Source of the DNA: Linanthus parryae
Taxonomy: Eukaryota; Streptophyta; Magnoliopsida; Ericales; Polemoniaceae
Length of the DNA: 64,000 nt
NCBI GenBank assembly: GCA_023055425.1
Contig: JALGPY010000004.1
Location: forward strand, 58,303,718-58,367,717
Direction of reading: 5' to 3'
Position 1 is the first letter of the stretch; each line of letters opens with the position of its first letter. The position numbers were made by a program, and so were the translations under genes. The notes beneath the pieces were generated by a model. That model made no database searches. It saw nothing but the letters and a program-made list of their open reading frames with translations, and was not told the origin of the DNA. Of this stretch, positions 1 through 10,900 are shown piece after piece.

Positions 1-300
1 GTCACACTTCTTCCAACTAATTTTGGTTGCCACAGCTCCTGCCATCGAAGTCATCTAAATCCTCGCAAAGGGGTCAGAGGCCATGGTTTATTCAATCTCT
101 AGCTAGTTTCAATGCTCCTGATGCGACATTCAATTACCAGCAACATGCTCACATAATAGTTACGACTTAGATCTAATTAGAATACGCAGGACGAGAACTC
201 AGATACCCATCGGCTCAATGGTGAGTGCTTTTGAACAATTTATGTTTGCAAACCTTTTTCCTGCCTTCTTCAGGGAGAACATAACCGTCAATAAAGTGAA
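1..300. other. Left flank, no convincing gene
   Basis: Unique-looking sequence up to the TRIM insertion point, ending in the GTGAA target duplication at 296-300. Removing the TRIM would join this stretch to 2057 onward. On the minus strand it would then lie just downstream of the candidate exon at 2071-2175, so it could be its 3' UTR. No long reading frame with family features is visible. Confidence 0.4.
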
Positions 301-727
301 TGTTAGGATTCCAATACGCGAGAAACAAGAGAAAGCAAGAAAAGAAAAAAACAAGATCAAGAACACAAGAAATTTAACGTGGTTCACTAGTTTTGAGACT
401 AGCTACATCCACGGCCAACCCAAACCCGATTTATTGATGAGAAGGTAAAACCAATTACAAGCACACACCAAGTCATGACCCTAGCATCTACTTATATACT
501 TATACAAGACTTGGAGCCCAAGTAATGTCCAAAACTAATCCGAGACAAACTAGGAAATAATTCATCCTAATTCGTTTCCTAACCCAATAAGGACACTACC
601 AAATATATTAGTAAAAGTAGACCCCTACAAGGAATTGCTGCCAAAGTAATGTAATTACTTCCAAAACTATTAGCCTCCTTTGACCATCCCATGCTAGGAT
701 TTTGAATCAACCAAAAAAAACCCAAAA
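301..727 (-). repeat. TRIM left LTR (3' LTR)
   Basis: Matches 1629-2051 over almost its whole length. The outer TG is intact. The inner terminus has decayed to a run of A where the other copy reads CCCAACA, so the inner boundary is accurate only to a few bases. Confidence 0.9.
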
Positions 728-1614
728 AACCTCCACCTTGATTCAAACTCCATAGCTACCGAACCAATTCTTCTCATCAATCCAATGAACCCAATCCAAG
801 TGTATTCCCAGTTTGCGGAATTTGAACACACTCCCAATGCGCCCCAACAAGCGCGTCTATGTGTCTTCAACAAACACAAAGACAATGCGTCAGAATAAAC
901 GCTCCCAATGCACCATGACACAATGCATGCCCCAACGTTGCGCCAATGACACTTCGCAACAAAGTGCCTATCAAACGATGTCATGCCAATTTGCGCCGTC
1001 ATCCGCACCAATGCGCACAAAACCGATAACCAAAGCGCGTCAATCCAAAATCCAATCGCGCCACCAACCAATGCATGCACGATAACACGCCGCCAACTTC
1101 GCGTGCCCAAAAACACGCTCCCATGCTCCATGCCAGGAGCCCAAACCGCCCTCAAGGTGCCTAGAGATCATCACCAACCTTGAGCGTCTCTCCTCCTCCA
1201 CCTGAAGCGAGATCTACAGGTGAACAATTTTTAGGACACCCCCTCTTCCAATGACGTTTCTCCCTCAGTTTGCTAGTTGATTCGAGTCGCCTCCACCTAG
1301 ACTTGAATCCTCCTAGCTGCCAAATCCAAATATAGATCCAGATCACTCGCCGGGTTGAGCACGCCATATCGATTGACGCATGCCGGAACCGAAAGCGTGC
1401 CTGATGTACTAAAACTAGATCCAAAATTCCGATGCTCCACAACAAGAGCCCGATTGCTCCCCCAACAAGGAACCCGATAGCCTCCCAACAAAGGCTTGGT
1501 GTGCTTGCACCCCCTATTTCAGAGGCCAACCATCGGAAACCCATTCTTCCCATCAAAACCGATAGATCTTGATCACGAACCCACCATCGTTCCTCTTGAA
1601 TCTCAACGAACCTG

Positions 1615-1626
1615 GCTCTGATACCA
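1615..1626 (-). other. TRIM primer-binding site
   Basis: Read on the minus strand this is TGGTATCAGAGC, complementary to the 3' end of plant initiator-methionine tRNA. It lies 2 bp inside the right LTR, as expected for minus-strand DNA priming. Confidence 0.9.
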
Positions 1627-1628
1627 CT

Positions 1629-2051
1629 TGTTAGGATTCCAATACGCGAGAAACAAGAGAAAGCAAGAAAAGAAAAAAACAAGATCAAGAACACAAGAAA
1701 TTTAACGTGGTTCACTAGTTTTGAGACTAGCTACATCCACGGCCAACCCAAACCCGATTTATTGATGAGAAGGTAAAACCAATTACAAGCACACACCAAG
1801 TCATGACCCTAGCATCTACTTATATACTAGTACAAGACTTGGAGCCCAAGTAATGTCCAAAACTAATCCGAGACAAACTAGGAACTAATTCCTAAATTGT
1901 TTCCTGACCAAATAAGGACACTACCAAATATATTAGTCAAAGTAGACCCCTACAAGGAATTGCTGCCAAAGTAATGTAATTACTTCCAAAACTATTAGCC
2001 TCCTTTGACCATCCCATGCTAGGATTTTGAATCAACCAAAAAAACCCAACA
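1629..2051 (-). repeat. TRIM right LTR (5' LTR)
   Basis: 423 bp with TG and CA termini. On the minus strand it holds a TATATAAG box near 1820 and a purine/T-rich 3' half typical of plant LTRs. The target duplication follows directly at 2052-2056. Confidence 0.92.
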
Positions 2052-2070
2052 GTGAAAGGGTATTTAATAG

Positions 2071-2175
2071 TCAAATCAGTAGCTGCTTTTGTTGTGTGAG
2101 ACTCATCCCCGTTACTGCCACCTTACTCAGCGTTGATATTAGTTGTTGGGCCACCTCCTCATCCCACTTTGGATC
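2071..2175 (-). CDS. Candidate terminal coding exon of an unidentified host gene
   Basis: On the minus strand a splice-acceptor-like T-rich stretch ending in TAG (2176-2178 region) is followed by 34 in-frame codons and TGA at 2071-2073. The peptide begins DPKWDEEVAQQL and ends QQKQLLI. It is rich in charged and polar residues like a real protein and contains no TE motif. I do not recognise the family. The TRIM sits about 15 bp beyond the stop codon, which would place it in the 3' UTR, a common location for TRIMs. No upstream exons could be assigned, so this may be a chance open frame. Confidence 0.25.
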   Translation of the reverse strand, partial: DPKWDEEVAQQLISTLSKVAVTGMSLTQQKQLLI

Positions 2176-2178
2176 CTA

Positions 2179-3498
2179 CAAATTGCAAATTGGCTCATGT
2201 TACTGCAAGCATAAAGCATTTAGTATGAATGGTAAAATACATACTTCCTTGAGCTCTCTAATGTGACTGCTAATTGGAAAACATACTGTACATAGTAGGA
2301 AAGACAAAATACACTACCATTATCAGTTCAAGCAACAACAGATTATGATCAACCATTTTACATAAGAAAGCGGAAGCATTTATTTGGTACACTGAATTAT
2401 ATTATTCATGCATTTGGAATCTTGAAAACACATGCATTTTTTGATGCACTGTACCATAGAAATGAATGAGATTACACTGATACAGAGAGGTCTAAATTTC
2501 CAGTCATGATTGAAAGGAAAGTTGAAGGTTTGAGTGTCAGAAGTTGTACTCTTAACACAACTAGTTGGAAGTGAACTTCACTTTGTCGTTTCAAATGGTT
2601 TATGTTTTGAACTTATCAATGGTCCTTGAATACTCATATTGTACTCAAATTATGAATGTCCTGGTCTATCTAGCAATTGCACTTTTCTTGCTAGGTGTCA
2701 GCGAAACCTATTGTTTTACGGAGGAATGAAGCAAAATTCCCAAACGTGCTCTGTGTTTTCTGCCTCAAAAGTAGGGAGTTTACACCTAGGAAGAAGTAGT
2801 TTAATTCCGACCTCAGGAAGTAGTAGTAATTCTTTACAATTGTTTTCATTTTTCTTTTAAATAAGCTCGACACAAATATGTAAAATGCATTTGAATAAAA
2901 ATAAAAGAATTCGAAGCTAAATTTTCTGGAAGCTATGTGCATAACAATGTTTCAGCACTTTCGTGAATCTCAATAAAACGATACACTACCCAATCTAACA
3001 GGGTCAGAATATCATTTCATTTCAAGCAGCATATCCACATAATTGCCAATTTATGATACGCTATTACTGTCCCTGAAGAAATTTAAAATTCAATTAAGAA
3101 CTTAGTAAAAAAACAACACCACCATGGCAACAACAACAATTTTATGATCAACTATTATTGTTCCTAAATAAAGTACAAATTCTCACCTCAAAAAATAAAA
3201 TACAAATTATATTCAATTCAAAACCTTCCAAGTTAATCAGGTTGGATGTTTGGATCCATCTTCTCCACTTGCGTCAATCAACAACTTCGTTGTATTGACG
3301 ATCTCCATCCTTCATAACGAATTAAGGGGACAAGTAATCATTATATTTTGTTAACTGTTTTACCTAGACACCTAGTCATGAATATCGTCACTTCTAACTT
3401 TCAAACAAATAGCATTGTTCATTTTTTTATGAAAATTAGAGATATCATATTGGAAAATAAGAGATATTTAAAAAATTACATACGTCTTTGGAGATCCA
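2179..3498. other. AT-rich stretch with no recognised gene
   Basis: About 1.3 kb of AT-rich sequence with only short, featureless reading frames. An imperfect inverted repeat lies near 3272-3302. If the exon at 2071-2175 is real, this stretch could hold its intron on the minus strand. Confidence 0.4.
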
Positions 3499-3507
3499 TA
3501 AAAAGAA

Positions 3508-3607
3508 GGGTAAAAGGCACTTTGCACCCCTATGTTTAGGTAAAAAGGCACCTGACACCCTCGTGTTTTGGACAATACACTTCACCACCCTTTTAACTGA
3601 CGGAATG
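3508..3607 (+). repeat. MULE 1 left terminal inverted repeat
   Basis: Begins GGGTAAAAGGCACTTTGC and matches the reverse complement of about 5400-5499 with scattered mismatches. The internal edge is approximate. Confidence 0.88.
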
Positions 3608-4112
3608 CAAACGGTTCTCTGAAATGAAGACTTTACCCTCAGGAATTCAGAAAATGACCCACTATCTACTTCCATTCCTTCTCCTTCTTCGATCCTCTAA
3701 CCTAGCCGCCACAAACACCTCACTCTCTTCCCCTTCCCCGAACTCCTCTCCTCCCTTTCCTCCAACCCTCTTCTGACCAGATCTGTTCCTCCACCAACCC
3801 ACTAAGAACCCTCTGTTCATGTATGTTCCTCTCTTCCCCAACTACCGACGCCAACCACACCACTACCCACGATCAACCGACTTATGGGTTTGAGATAGAA
3901 GAGACCGGATCGAAGAATTCAGCCCTAAATCGACTTATGGGTTCATCGGTTGGGACAAGACGATATATTTTCTGGGTTTCGTTGGTTTTGGTCGATTAAG
4001 TTAGTGTATCGTTTAATTGTGTTCGTGAGAGAGAGTAAGGCAAAGGCCGTAGTAGTTGGGTTGCTGGGTTTGGGAAATCTTTTCTGGTTGAATCGATGCG
4101 CAACCAGACGAG

Positions 4113-4415
4113 TTCTTCTTCTTCTTCTTCATCATCTTCTTCTTCTTCTTCTTCTTCTTCTTCTTCTTCTCCTTCTTCTTCTTCTTCTTCTTCTTCTTCT
4201 TCTTCTTCTCCTTCTCCTTCTTCTTATTCTTCTTCTTCTTCTTCTTCTTCTGCTTCTTCTTCTTCTTCTTCTTCTTCTTCTTCTTCTTCTTCTTCTTCTT
4301 CTTCTTCTTCTTCTTCTTCTTCTTCTTCTTCTTCTTCTTCTTCTTCTTCTTCTTCTTCTTCTTCTTCTTCTTCTTCTTCTTCTTCTTCTTCTTCTTCTTC
4401 TTCTTCTTCTTCTTC
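4113..4415 (+). repeat. (TTC)n microsatellite, about 101 units
   Basis: A 303-bp tract of TTC trinucleotides (GAA on the other strand). A few interruptions (ATC, CTC, TAT, TGC) lie in the left half, and about 54 uninterrupted units run from 4254 onward. It produces artificial poly-Ser, poly-Leu, poly-Arg and poly-Glu frames. Long GAA/TTC tracts can form triplex DNA and vary in length. Confidence 0.97.
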
Positions 4416-4809
4416 CATTTTGTTGTTCTTCTCCGTCTTCTGTCAAGTTAATAAATCGAATTGGGGTTGTAGGGTTTGAGATATGGTGATTATGGTTTTC
4501 CAATCTATGTCGATGGTGGTAAAGGGTCTGGGATTCGAATGGTCTTGGGTAGGTGTTTGGAAGTTTGTTCTTGTTGAATCGAAACTGAGGCAGTGCAGAA
4601 GTTTATTGCTCAATCGAAGTCGAAACTTGTTCTGCTCTTCTTCTTCCTGATGTTCCAATTAATTGATTCCACAGTTTTTTGGGAGATTGATTCCTCTTTT
4701 TTTCGGGGAGATTAAAATGGGAATGTCCAGGTAGAAATTCCTACAAAATCTTGCAAAGCAGGGTTGTCTTTTGTTATAAGACTTTACCCTAAGGAATTAT
4801 GGACTGAGT

Positions 4810-5160
4810 TATGAACAAGGCAAAGCAGGGTTGGCTTTTGTGGTAAGGGATGAAAAGGCTAGACTTGTTCACTGTGAAGGAAAGTTTCTGCAAATGGAGG
4901 ACTTTGAAGTTAGTGATCTGGAACTTCAAGCTGTGGAGATGTCCATCAATTACCTTAACAAGCACGAGTTGGAGTTTGTTACTATTGAATCTGACTGTGA
5001 AAATGAGTGCTCAGCTAGTAATCATCCAAACAAAGAACTATAGAGGAGATGCAGAGCTGAAAGTGTTCATGAGTATCTACAACAAAAGACTACAGTAGCC
5101 ATTAGGACGATGCCCAGAAGTGCAAATTGTGCAGGGCTTGATAAGTTTCTTGCTTTTGTC
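4810..5160 (+). pseudogene. Captured RNase H-like (RVT_3) fragment
   Basis: The frame from about 4819 reads GLAFVVRDEKARLVHCEGKF, then an acidic residue in an E-rich helix (DLELQAVEMSI) and VTIESDCENE. This is the order of the RVT_3 RNase H fold found at the C-terminus of plant LINE polyproteins and in related host proteins: beta strands with VxRD, a mid-helix Glu, then SD. The frame breaks after codon 70 and a second piece resumes near 5105 (RSANCAGLDKFLAFV), as in the last helix of the domain. It is followed by a TGTAATTTGTTTCC-type tail and an A-run near 5227, resembling a LINE 3' end. It lies inside the MULE, so it was probably captured. It is broken by frameshifts. Confidence 0.65.
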
Positions 5161-5399
5161 TTGGAGGATAGCTCTATTTGATGTAATTTGTTTCCTCTTC
5201 CTTTTTATAAAAATCTTAATTCATCAAAAAAAAATATTTCTCTGTTTTTCTTTTGCGGTGGAGATTTTGGTGAAGAACAAGAACACTAAACACATCAAAT
5301 GCATGAACACCAAATACTTAACTAGGGACAAAATTGTCAAAAAAGTAGTAAAATCTGACTTTTTGGACGGAATTTGACAGAAGGATGCTAAGTGTCATT

Positions 5400-5499
5400 G
5401 CATTTTTCCGTTACAGGGGTGGTGAAATGTATTGTCCAAAACACGAGGATGTCGGGTGCCTTTTTGCCTAAACGTAGGGGTGCAAAATGTCTTTTACCC
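5400..5499 (-). repeat. MULE 1 right terminal inverted repeat
   Basis: Ends GTCTTTTACCC, the inverted counterpart of the left terminus. The duplicated target TAAAAAGAA follows at 5500-5508. Confidence 0.88.
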
Positions 5500-5508
5500 T
5501 AAAAAGAA

Positions 5509-5738
5509 TGATAGCAGGGAGGGAGTAACAAATATTGACCCATTTATCCAAGGTTTCTTGAGTTCTTGTAAGTGGTGTGTACTTCTTTATAACTTCACAT
5601 TTAAACTCTCATGTAGGCAGTGTACTAAGTGCCCATGGATGTTACAAAGTCTACCTTAATATTTAATGCAATTCGTTGAGGTATGAATAACATAGCTATA
5701 ATATCAAGTTTATTGAAAAAGTAAAGAATTAATTTGTC
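5509..5738. other. Short spacer between MULE 1 and the LINE
   Basis: About 230 bp with no recognised gene. The first bases end in GGGAGGGAGTAAC, which resembles the end of a Stowaway-type MITE, but no matching left end was found. The 5' truncation point of the LINE lies near 5735. Confidence 0.4.
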
Positions 5739-6521
5739 TATCTTAGCACTGATGAATATCTAAGAGCTTCCCTGTTTTCTCAAATTCATGACTATATGAA
5801 ATTATGTTCACATTATACTCTTTTGTGGGGTGATTTTAATTACATCGCCGACCCAAGTGAGAAAAGAGGGGGATCAATGAGAGATTTTAATTCATGGTAG
5901 CCTCTTAGAAATTTTATTGCTAAATGCAACCTTGTGGACATTGGATTCACTGGCTATCCTTACACTTGGTGGAACAAAAGAGACGCAAATAATGGCATTG
6001 AGGAAAGGTTAGATAGAGGCCTGGCATCTTTGAGTTGGTTTAATCTATTTAAGAAAGCTTCTATTACACATTTTTTGTGCTCAGGTTCTGATCATTGTGC
6101 TCTTATCCTTGATCTTGAGCATATTGAGACTCCTAGCAGATTTTGCTCTTTTCAATTTGATCCTAGATGGATTAAAGAAAAAGGTATTGCAGAAGTTGTG
6201 TCCCAAGCTTGGAGTATCAATGTTCCAGGAGTTCCAATGTATAGAGTTAAGTCCAAGCTCAAGGAATGCAGACAAAGACTCAGACAGTGGAGTAAATCCC
6301 TGAACAAGGGCCTCTTCTCAAGTATTAAATCAAAAGAAGCTGAAGTCAAATGTGTTAGAGAAAAGGGTATTCAAGCTGATATGGACTTACTACATAGCCT
6401 TGAACTGGAATTGGATTCTCTTTGGGCTGAAGAAGAACAGTATTGGAGGTTCAAGTCCAGACAACAATGGCTAGCTGCTGGCTTTCATGCTTCTGTAGCT
6501 CAAAGGAAAAGGAGGAATTAC
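5739..6521 (+). pseudogene. LINE endonuclease C-terminal part and linker
   Basis: The frame contains LLWGDFNYIADPSEKRGGS, matching the GDFN and EK.GG motif of apurinic-type LINE endonucleases. It is followed by DIGFTGYPYTWWNKR, RLDRGLAS and SDHCALIL (the SDH catalytic motif). A charged helical linker leads towards the reverse transcriptase. An in-frame TAG at 5898-5900 interrupts it. The block ends at the ATTAC target duplication (6517-6521), where copia copy A inserted. Translation continues at 15028. Confidence 0.9.
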
Positions 6522-7951
6522 TGTAGGGTTTTGATTCATGGATCGCGCAAACGGAAGCATAATCAAACAAACAACCATGCAAAACCCTCCAAGGATCACA
6601 AGTCTAGATGCATAACGATAGTGAAGGTAAGAAATCATAAACACACCTTTGGGTTCTCCTTGATGACTTCAAACGCGAATAGTGTCACGTTCTCTATAGT
6701 TGATCCACGCCTAGAGTTGATCCTAGATCTCCAATCTCCTTGATGCTAGCCCGGAATGAAAGGAGGGTGAAGGAATCACGCAAAACGAGGCACAAATAGG
6801 GGGTTCGGCCCTCTTGTGGCGTCGGGGACGAGGGGGCGGCGGCAAGGGGGCGGCGTCCTCCTTGTTGCTTGCTCTCTCTCTCCTTTGTTCTCTCCCACTC
6901 TTGTTATGTTCTCTTTAGAGCATAAGTTATGAGGAAGGAAGGAAGGAGGGTCCTTTATATAGTCCAACAACTCCTTGTTAACTACCTAAAGGACTTATTC
7001 TAGTCCTACTAGAATTCAATTTAGTCCCTTCCTTGCAAATTAGTCCCTACTAAGTTTGCAAGGGTTTGCAAAGTGATCCTTCTAATTAATTAATCCAATT
7101 AATTAATTCCCAAATCTAGTACAACTCTATATAGCGTGTGACCCCATAGGTTCTATCTAGTTGGTAGCAACTCTTTGCTAATATGGAGCGGTTTCTAGCA
7201 AAACATCCATTCTAGCCAACTAATAGAATAGTCATCTAGACAACCTTGTACAAGTAATTGTCTCATCCCTTTGCCTCCATATCCGGATTGGAAACGAGAC
7301 ATACAAGTCACACTCGTATATCCAATCCCTAGTTTCTCGATCCATGGAATAGCCTTATTCGTGCAAATAACATCAATATCCCATATATTGATTTATTTGA
7401 GTCTGGCCAGACATTCTATAAGCACTATCCTCGAGTGGCCTAGGATATTTGTTCCCGTTATGTGGGAGGGGCAAATCCTCTCTACGTCCACTACGATCTC
7501 TAAGCTTGCTTCTTATTGTATCCAGTACACGCCTTTATAACTACCCAGTTACGGTGTAGCGTTTAACGCTACCAAGATCACAATGATCCACAACTAGAAT
7601 ATCTAGCGACTTCAAGTCTAAGGATGACAATACCATTGTACCCGAGAAGCACTTGTGACTTAACATAATGTGTATGTAGCCTTCTCGGTGATGGATCAAT
7701 CCAGTGCAACATTCCATAATGCACACCTATGTGTTGGATCGTGATATCTCCATATCAATCCAACCCCATACTAGTCTATAGATGATTGTCCTATTAATCA
7801 TTATACTTGACTAGGGATATTTAAGATAAACAACACGATTGTAAATCTAAGGACTTCATTATATTAAATATCCAATAAATAATAAATGAATTTTCTAGCC
7901 AATTACAAATTCATACTAAACTAGATTGCCTCTAGGGCATCTATTCCAACA
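6522..7951 (-). repeat. Copy A left LTR (3' LTR)
   Basis: 1430 bp. On the plus strand it runs from TGTAGGG to TTCCAACA, so the element-sense termini are TGTTGG and CCTACA. It contains an AT palindrome at 7083-7108, a 17-bp inverted repeat at 7556-7572 and, on the minus strand, a TATATAAAGG box near 6953-6963. Confidence 0.96.
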
Positions 7952-7965
7952 ATCTCCCACTTGCA
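7952..7965 (-). other. Copy A polypurine tract
   Basis: Read on the minus strand, a purine-rich stretch (GCAAGTGGGAGATT) lies directly before the 3' LTR. It would prime plus-strand DNA. The polyprotein stop codon (7966-7968) abuts it, leaving no 3' untranslated gap. Confidence 0.8.
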
Positions 7966-10900
7966 CTAGAGCCAATCTGGCGCATCTCGTATGCCCATAG
8001 TCCTAGTGTGCCTTTCATGCTTCCATTGCGTGAGAGGCTTCGTAAGCGGGTCTGACAGATTATCATCTGTAGGAATCTTGCATATCCGAACATCTCCTCT
8101 ATCGATAATATCTCGAATCAGATGAAACTTCCTGAGCACATGCTTGGACTTTTGGTGCGATCTTGGTTCCTTTGATTGCGCGATCGCCCCAGTGTTGTCA
8201 CAGAAAAACTCCACTGGATCCGCAATGCTCGGGACCACACCAAGTTCAGAAACAAACTTTCTGATCCAAACAGCCTCCTTTGCTGCGCCATTTGCAGCAA
8301 TGTACTCAGCCTCTGTTGTAGAATCAGCTACCGTCTCTTGCTTGGAACTCTTCCAGCTCACCGCTGCTCCATTCAGGCAAAACACATATCCCGACTGTGA
8401 TCTAAAGTCATCTCTATCGTTTTGGAAGCTTGCATCAGTGTAACCCCTTACACGCAACTCTTCCTCACCGCCAAACATCAAGAAAGCATCCTTAGTTCTT
8501 CTCAAGTACTTTAGGATGTTCTTGACAGCAATCCAGTGACTCTCACCTGGATTGGATTGGTATCTGATTGTCATACTCAAGGCATATGACACATCTGGTC
8601 TAGTACATAACATGGCCTACATGATAGATCCTATGGCCGAGGCATAGGGAATTCTACTCATGCGTTCCTTCTCAATCTCATTGGAAGGACAACCACTCTT
8701 CGAAAGAGCGATTCCATGTGACATGGGCAAGAATCCCTTCTTGGAATCTTGCATGTTGAACCGTTTCAACACCTTGTCAATATATGTACTTTGACTTAGG
8801 CCTAGAAACCTTTTGGATCTATCTCTATAGATCTTTATACCGAGTATATAGGCCGCTTCCCCTAAGTCTTTCATTGAGAAACACTTTCCTAGCCAATCTT
8901 TCACAGATTGCAGCATGGGAATGTCGTTTCCAATGAGTAGTATGTCATCCACATACAAGACCAGAAAAGCTACAGAGCTCCCGCTAACCTTCTTGTAGAC
9001 ACAAGACTCATCTTCGTTTCTGATGAAGCCAAACTCTTTGACCACTTCATCAAAACGTCGATTCCAACTCCTAGAAGCTTGCTTCAATCCATAAATGGAT
9101 CGTTGCAGCTTACAGACTTTGTTGGCTTGCTTTGTATCCTCAAAACCCTCCGGCTGTATCATATACACGTCCTCGAGGAGATTCCCATAAAGGAATGCTG
9201 TTTTGACATCCATCTGCCAAATCTCATAGTCGTAGTATGGTGCAATTGCAAGTAGGATTCGGATGGATTTGGTCATTGCGACTGGTGAAAAGGTTTCATC
9301 ATAGTCAATACCATGAATCTGTCTGAATACTTTAGCCACCAATCGGCCCTTATAGGTAATCACATTACCATCCATGTCGATCTTCTTCTTGAAGACCCAC
9401 TTGCACCCTATGAACCGCGCCCCATCAGGTGGTTCCACCAAAGTCCATACTTTGTTGGTATACATGGATTCCATCTCGGATCTCATGGCTTCGAGCCACT
9501 TCTGCGAGTCTGGGCCATTCATGGCCTCCTCATAGGTAGTAGGCTCATCATCTATGAGCATCGTGTCACCGGAATCAGTCACGAGAAGTCCGTACTTCTC
9601 GGGTTCCTGGCGCACTCTACTAGATCTACGAAGCTCTTGTGTTACCTGAACAGGTGGCTCCACAACTGCTTGTGATTCCTGTTCATGTTCCATAATTGGT
9701 TCAGTGATTTGTGGTTCTTGAACTTCTTCAAGTTCTACATTCCTCCCACTTGCTTCTTTAGAGACAAACTCTCTTTCTAGAAACACGCCGGTCTGAGCAA
9801 CAAACACTTTGTTCTCGGTTGGATTGTAGAAGTAGTATCCCTTAGTTTCCTTAGGGTACCCCACAAACTTACACTTATCCGATTTAGGCCCTAGCTTGTC
9901 TGATTGTAAACGTTTTACATAGACATCGCAGCCCCAAATCCTCATGAAAGACAGTGTGGGACGCCTCCCACTCCACATCTCATATGGTGTCTTCATGACT
10001 GATTTAGATGGAACACAGTTAATGGTGAAAGCTGTACTTAATAGAGCGTAGCCCCAAAATGATAATGGAAGATCGGTTTGACACATCATAGACCGAACCA
10101 TATCCAATAAGGTTCGATTCCTCCTCTCGGACACGCCATTCCATTGTGGCGTTCCGGGTCGAGTGAGTTGGGACACAATCCCACACTCTCTAAGATAGTC
10201 GTCAAACTCTTGGCTCAAGTATTCTCCTCCGTGATCCGATCGTAGAGCCTTGATACTTTTGCCAAGTTGCTTCTCTACTTCATTCTTGAATTCTTTGAAC
10301 ACTTCAAAGGATTCGGATTTTGCCCTCATAAGGTACACAAATCCATATCTACTGTAATCATCAGTAAACGTAATGAAGTAGACATAACCACCCCTGGCAG
10401 GCGTGGCAAATGGCCCACACACATCGGTATGTATGAGCGCCAATTGCTCACTAGTCCTCTCACCTTTCTTATTGAAAGGGGACTTCGTCATTTTTCCCAA
10501 TAAACAAGCCTCACATGTCTCATATGATTCAAAATCAAATGAGTCTAGTAATCCATCCTTATGGAGTCTAGATACACGTTTCTCATTTATGTGGCCTAAA
10601 CGACAATGCCATAAATAAGCAGGATTTAAATCATTTATTTTAATCCGCTTGGTATTAATGTTGTAGACAGGATTGTTTAGATCAAGGACATAAAGTCCAT
10701 TAAATAATTGCGCACTAAAATAGTGAATATTACTCATATAAAAGGAACAACAATTGTTCTTTATTGAAATAATAAAACCTTCCTTGTCCAAACAAGAAAT
10801 AGAAATAATGTTTCTGCTCATAGCAGGCACAAAATAGCAATTATTTAATTCTAAAACTAATCCTGAAGGCAGAGATAGCTCGCACACGCCTATGGCCAAC

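Larger units (their letters stand above)
301..2051 (-). mobile_element. TRIM (terminal-repeat retrotransposon in miniature)
   Basis: Two near-identical direct repeats of about 425 bp (301-727 and 1629-2051) flank a non-coding core of about 0.9 kb. The element is bounded by a perfect 5-bp target duplication, GTGAA, at 296-300 and 2052-2056. The LTR begins TG and ends CA. A primer-binding site matching the initiator-methionine tRNA lies beside the right LTR, which sets the orientation as minus. A purine-rich stretch (minus strand) lies beside the left LTR. No gag or pol is present, and the ORFs inside are short and featureless. It must have been mobilised by enzymes from another element. A relative lies at 28.6-29.95 kb. 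Confidence 0.93.
3508..5499. mobile_element. Non-autonomous Mutator-like element 1
   Basis: The termini are inverted repeats of about 100 bp starting GGGTAAAAG. They are flanked by a perfect 9-bp direct duplication, TAAAAAGAA, at 3499-3507 and 5500-5508, the hallmark of Mutator transposition. No transposase is present. The interior carries a CT-rich 5'-UTR-like stretch, a 303-bp TTC tract and a decayed RNase H-like segment (about 4810-5160) with a LINE-like tail and A-run. That mix of foreign fragments between MULE termini is the Pack-MULE pattern. Length is 1992 bp. Confidence 0.9.

Noticed and set aside
694..1715. Two minus-strand ORFs of 153 and 184 codons inside the TRIM
   Set aside because: They have no recognisable domain, one runs into the LTR, and TRIM elements are non-coding.
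4096..4503. Long open frames of poly-Ser, poly-Leu, poly-Arg and poly-Glu
   Set aside because: They are translations of the TTC/GAA microsatellite in different frames, with no non-repeat domain.
5517..5527. Possible Stowaway MITE end (GGGAGGGAGTA)
   Set aside because: No matching inverted end or TA target duplication was found to the left, so a single short match is not enough.
9313..9675. Plus-strand ORFs opposite gag-pol in the copia copies
   Set aside because: Shadow frames of a strongly conserved polyprotein on the other strand.
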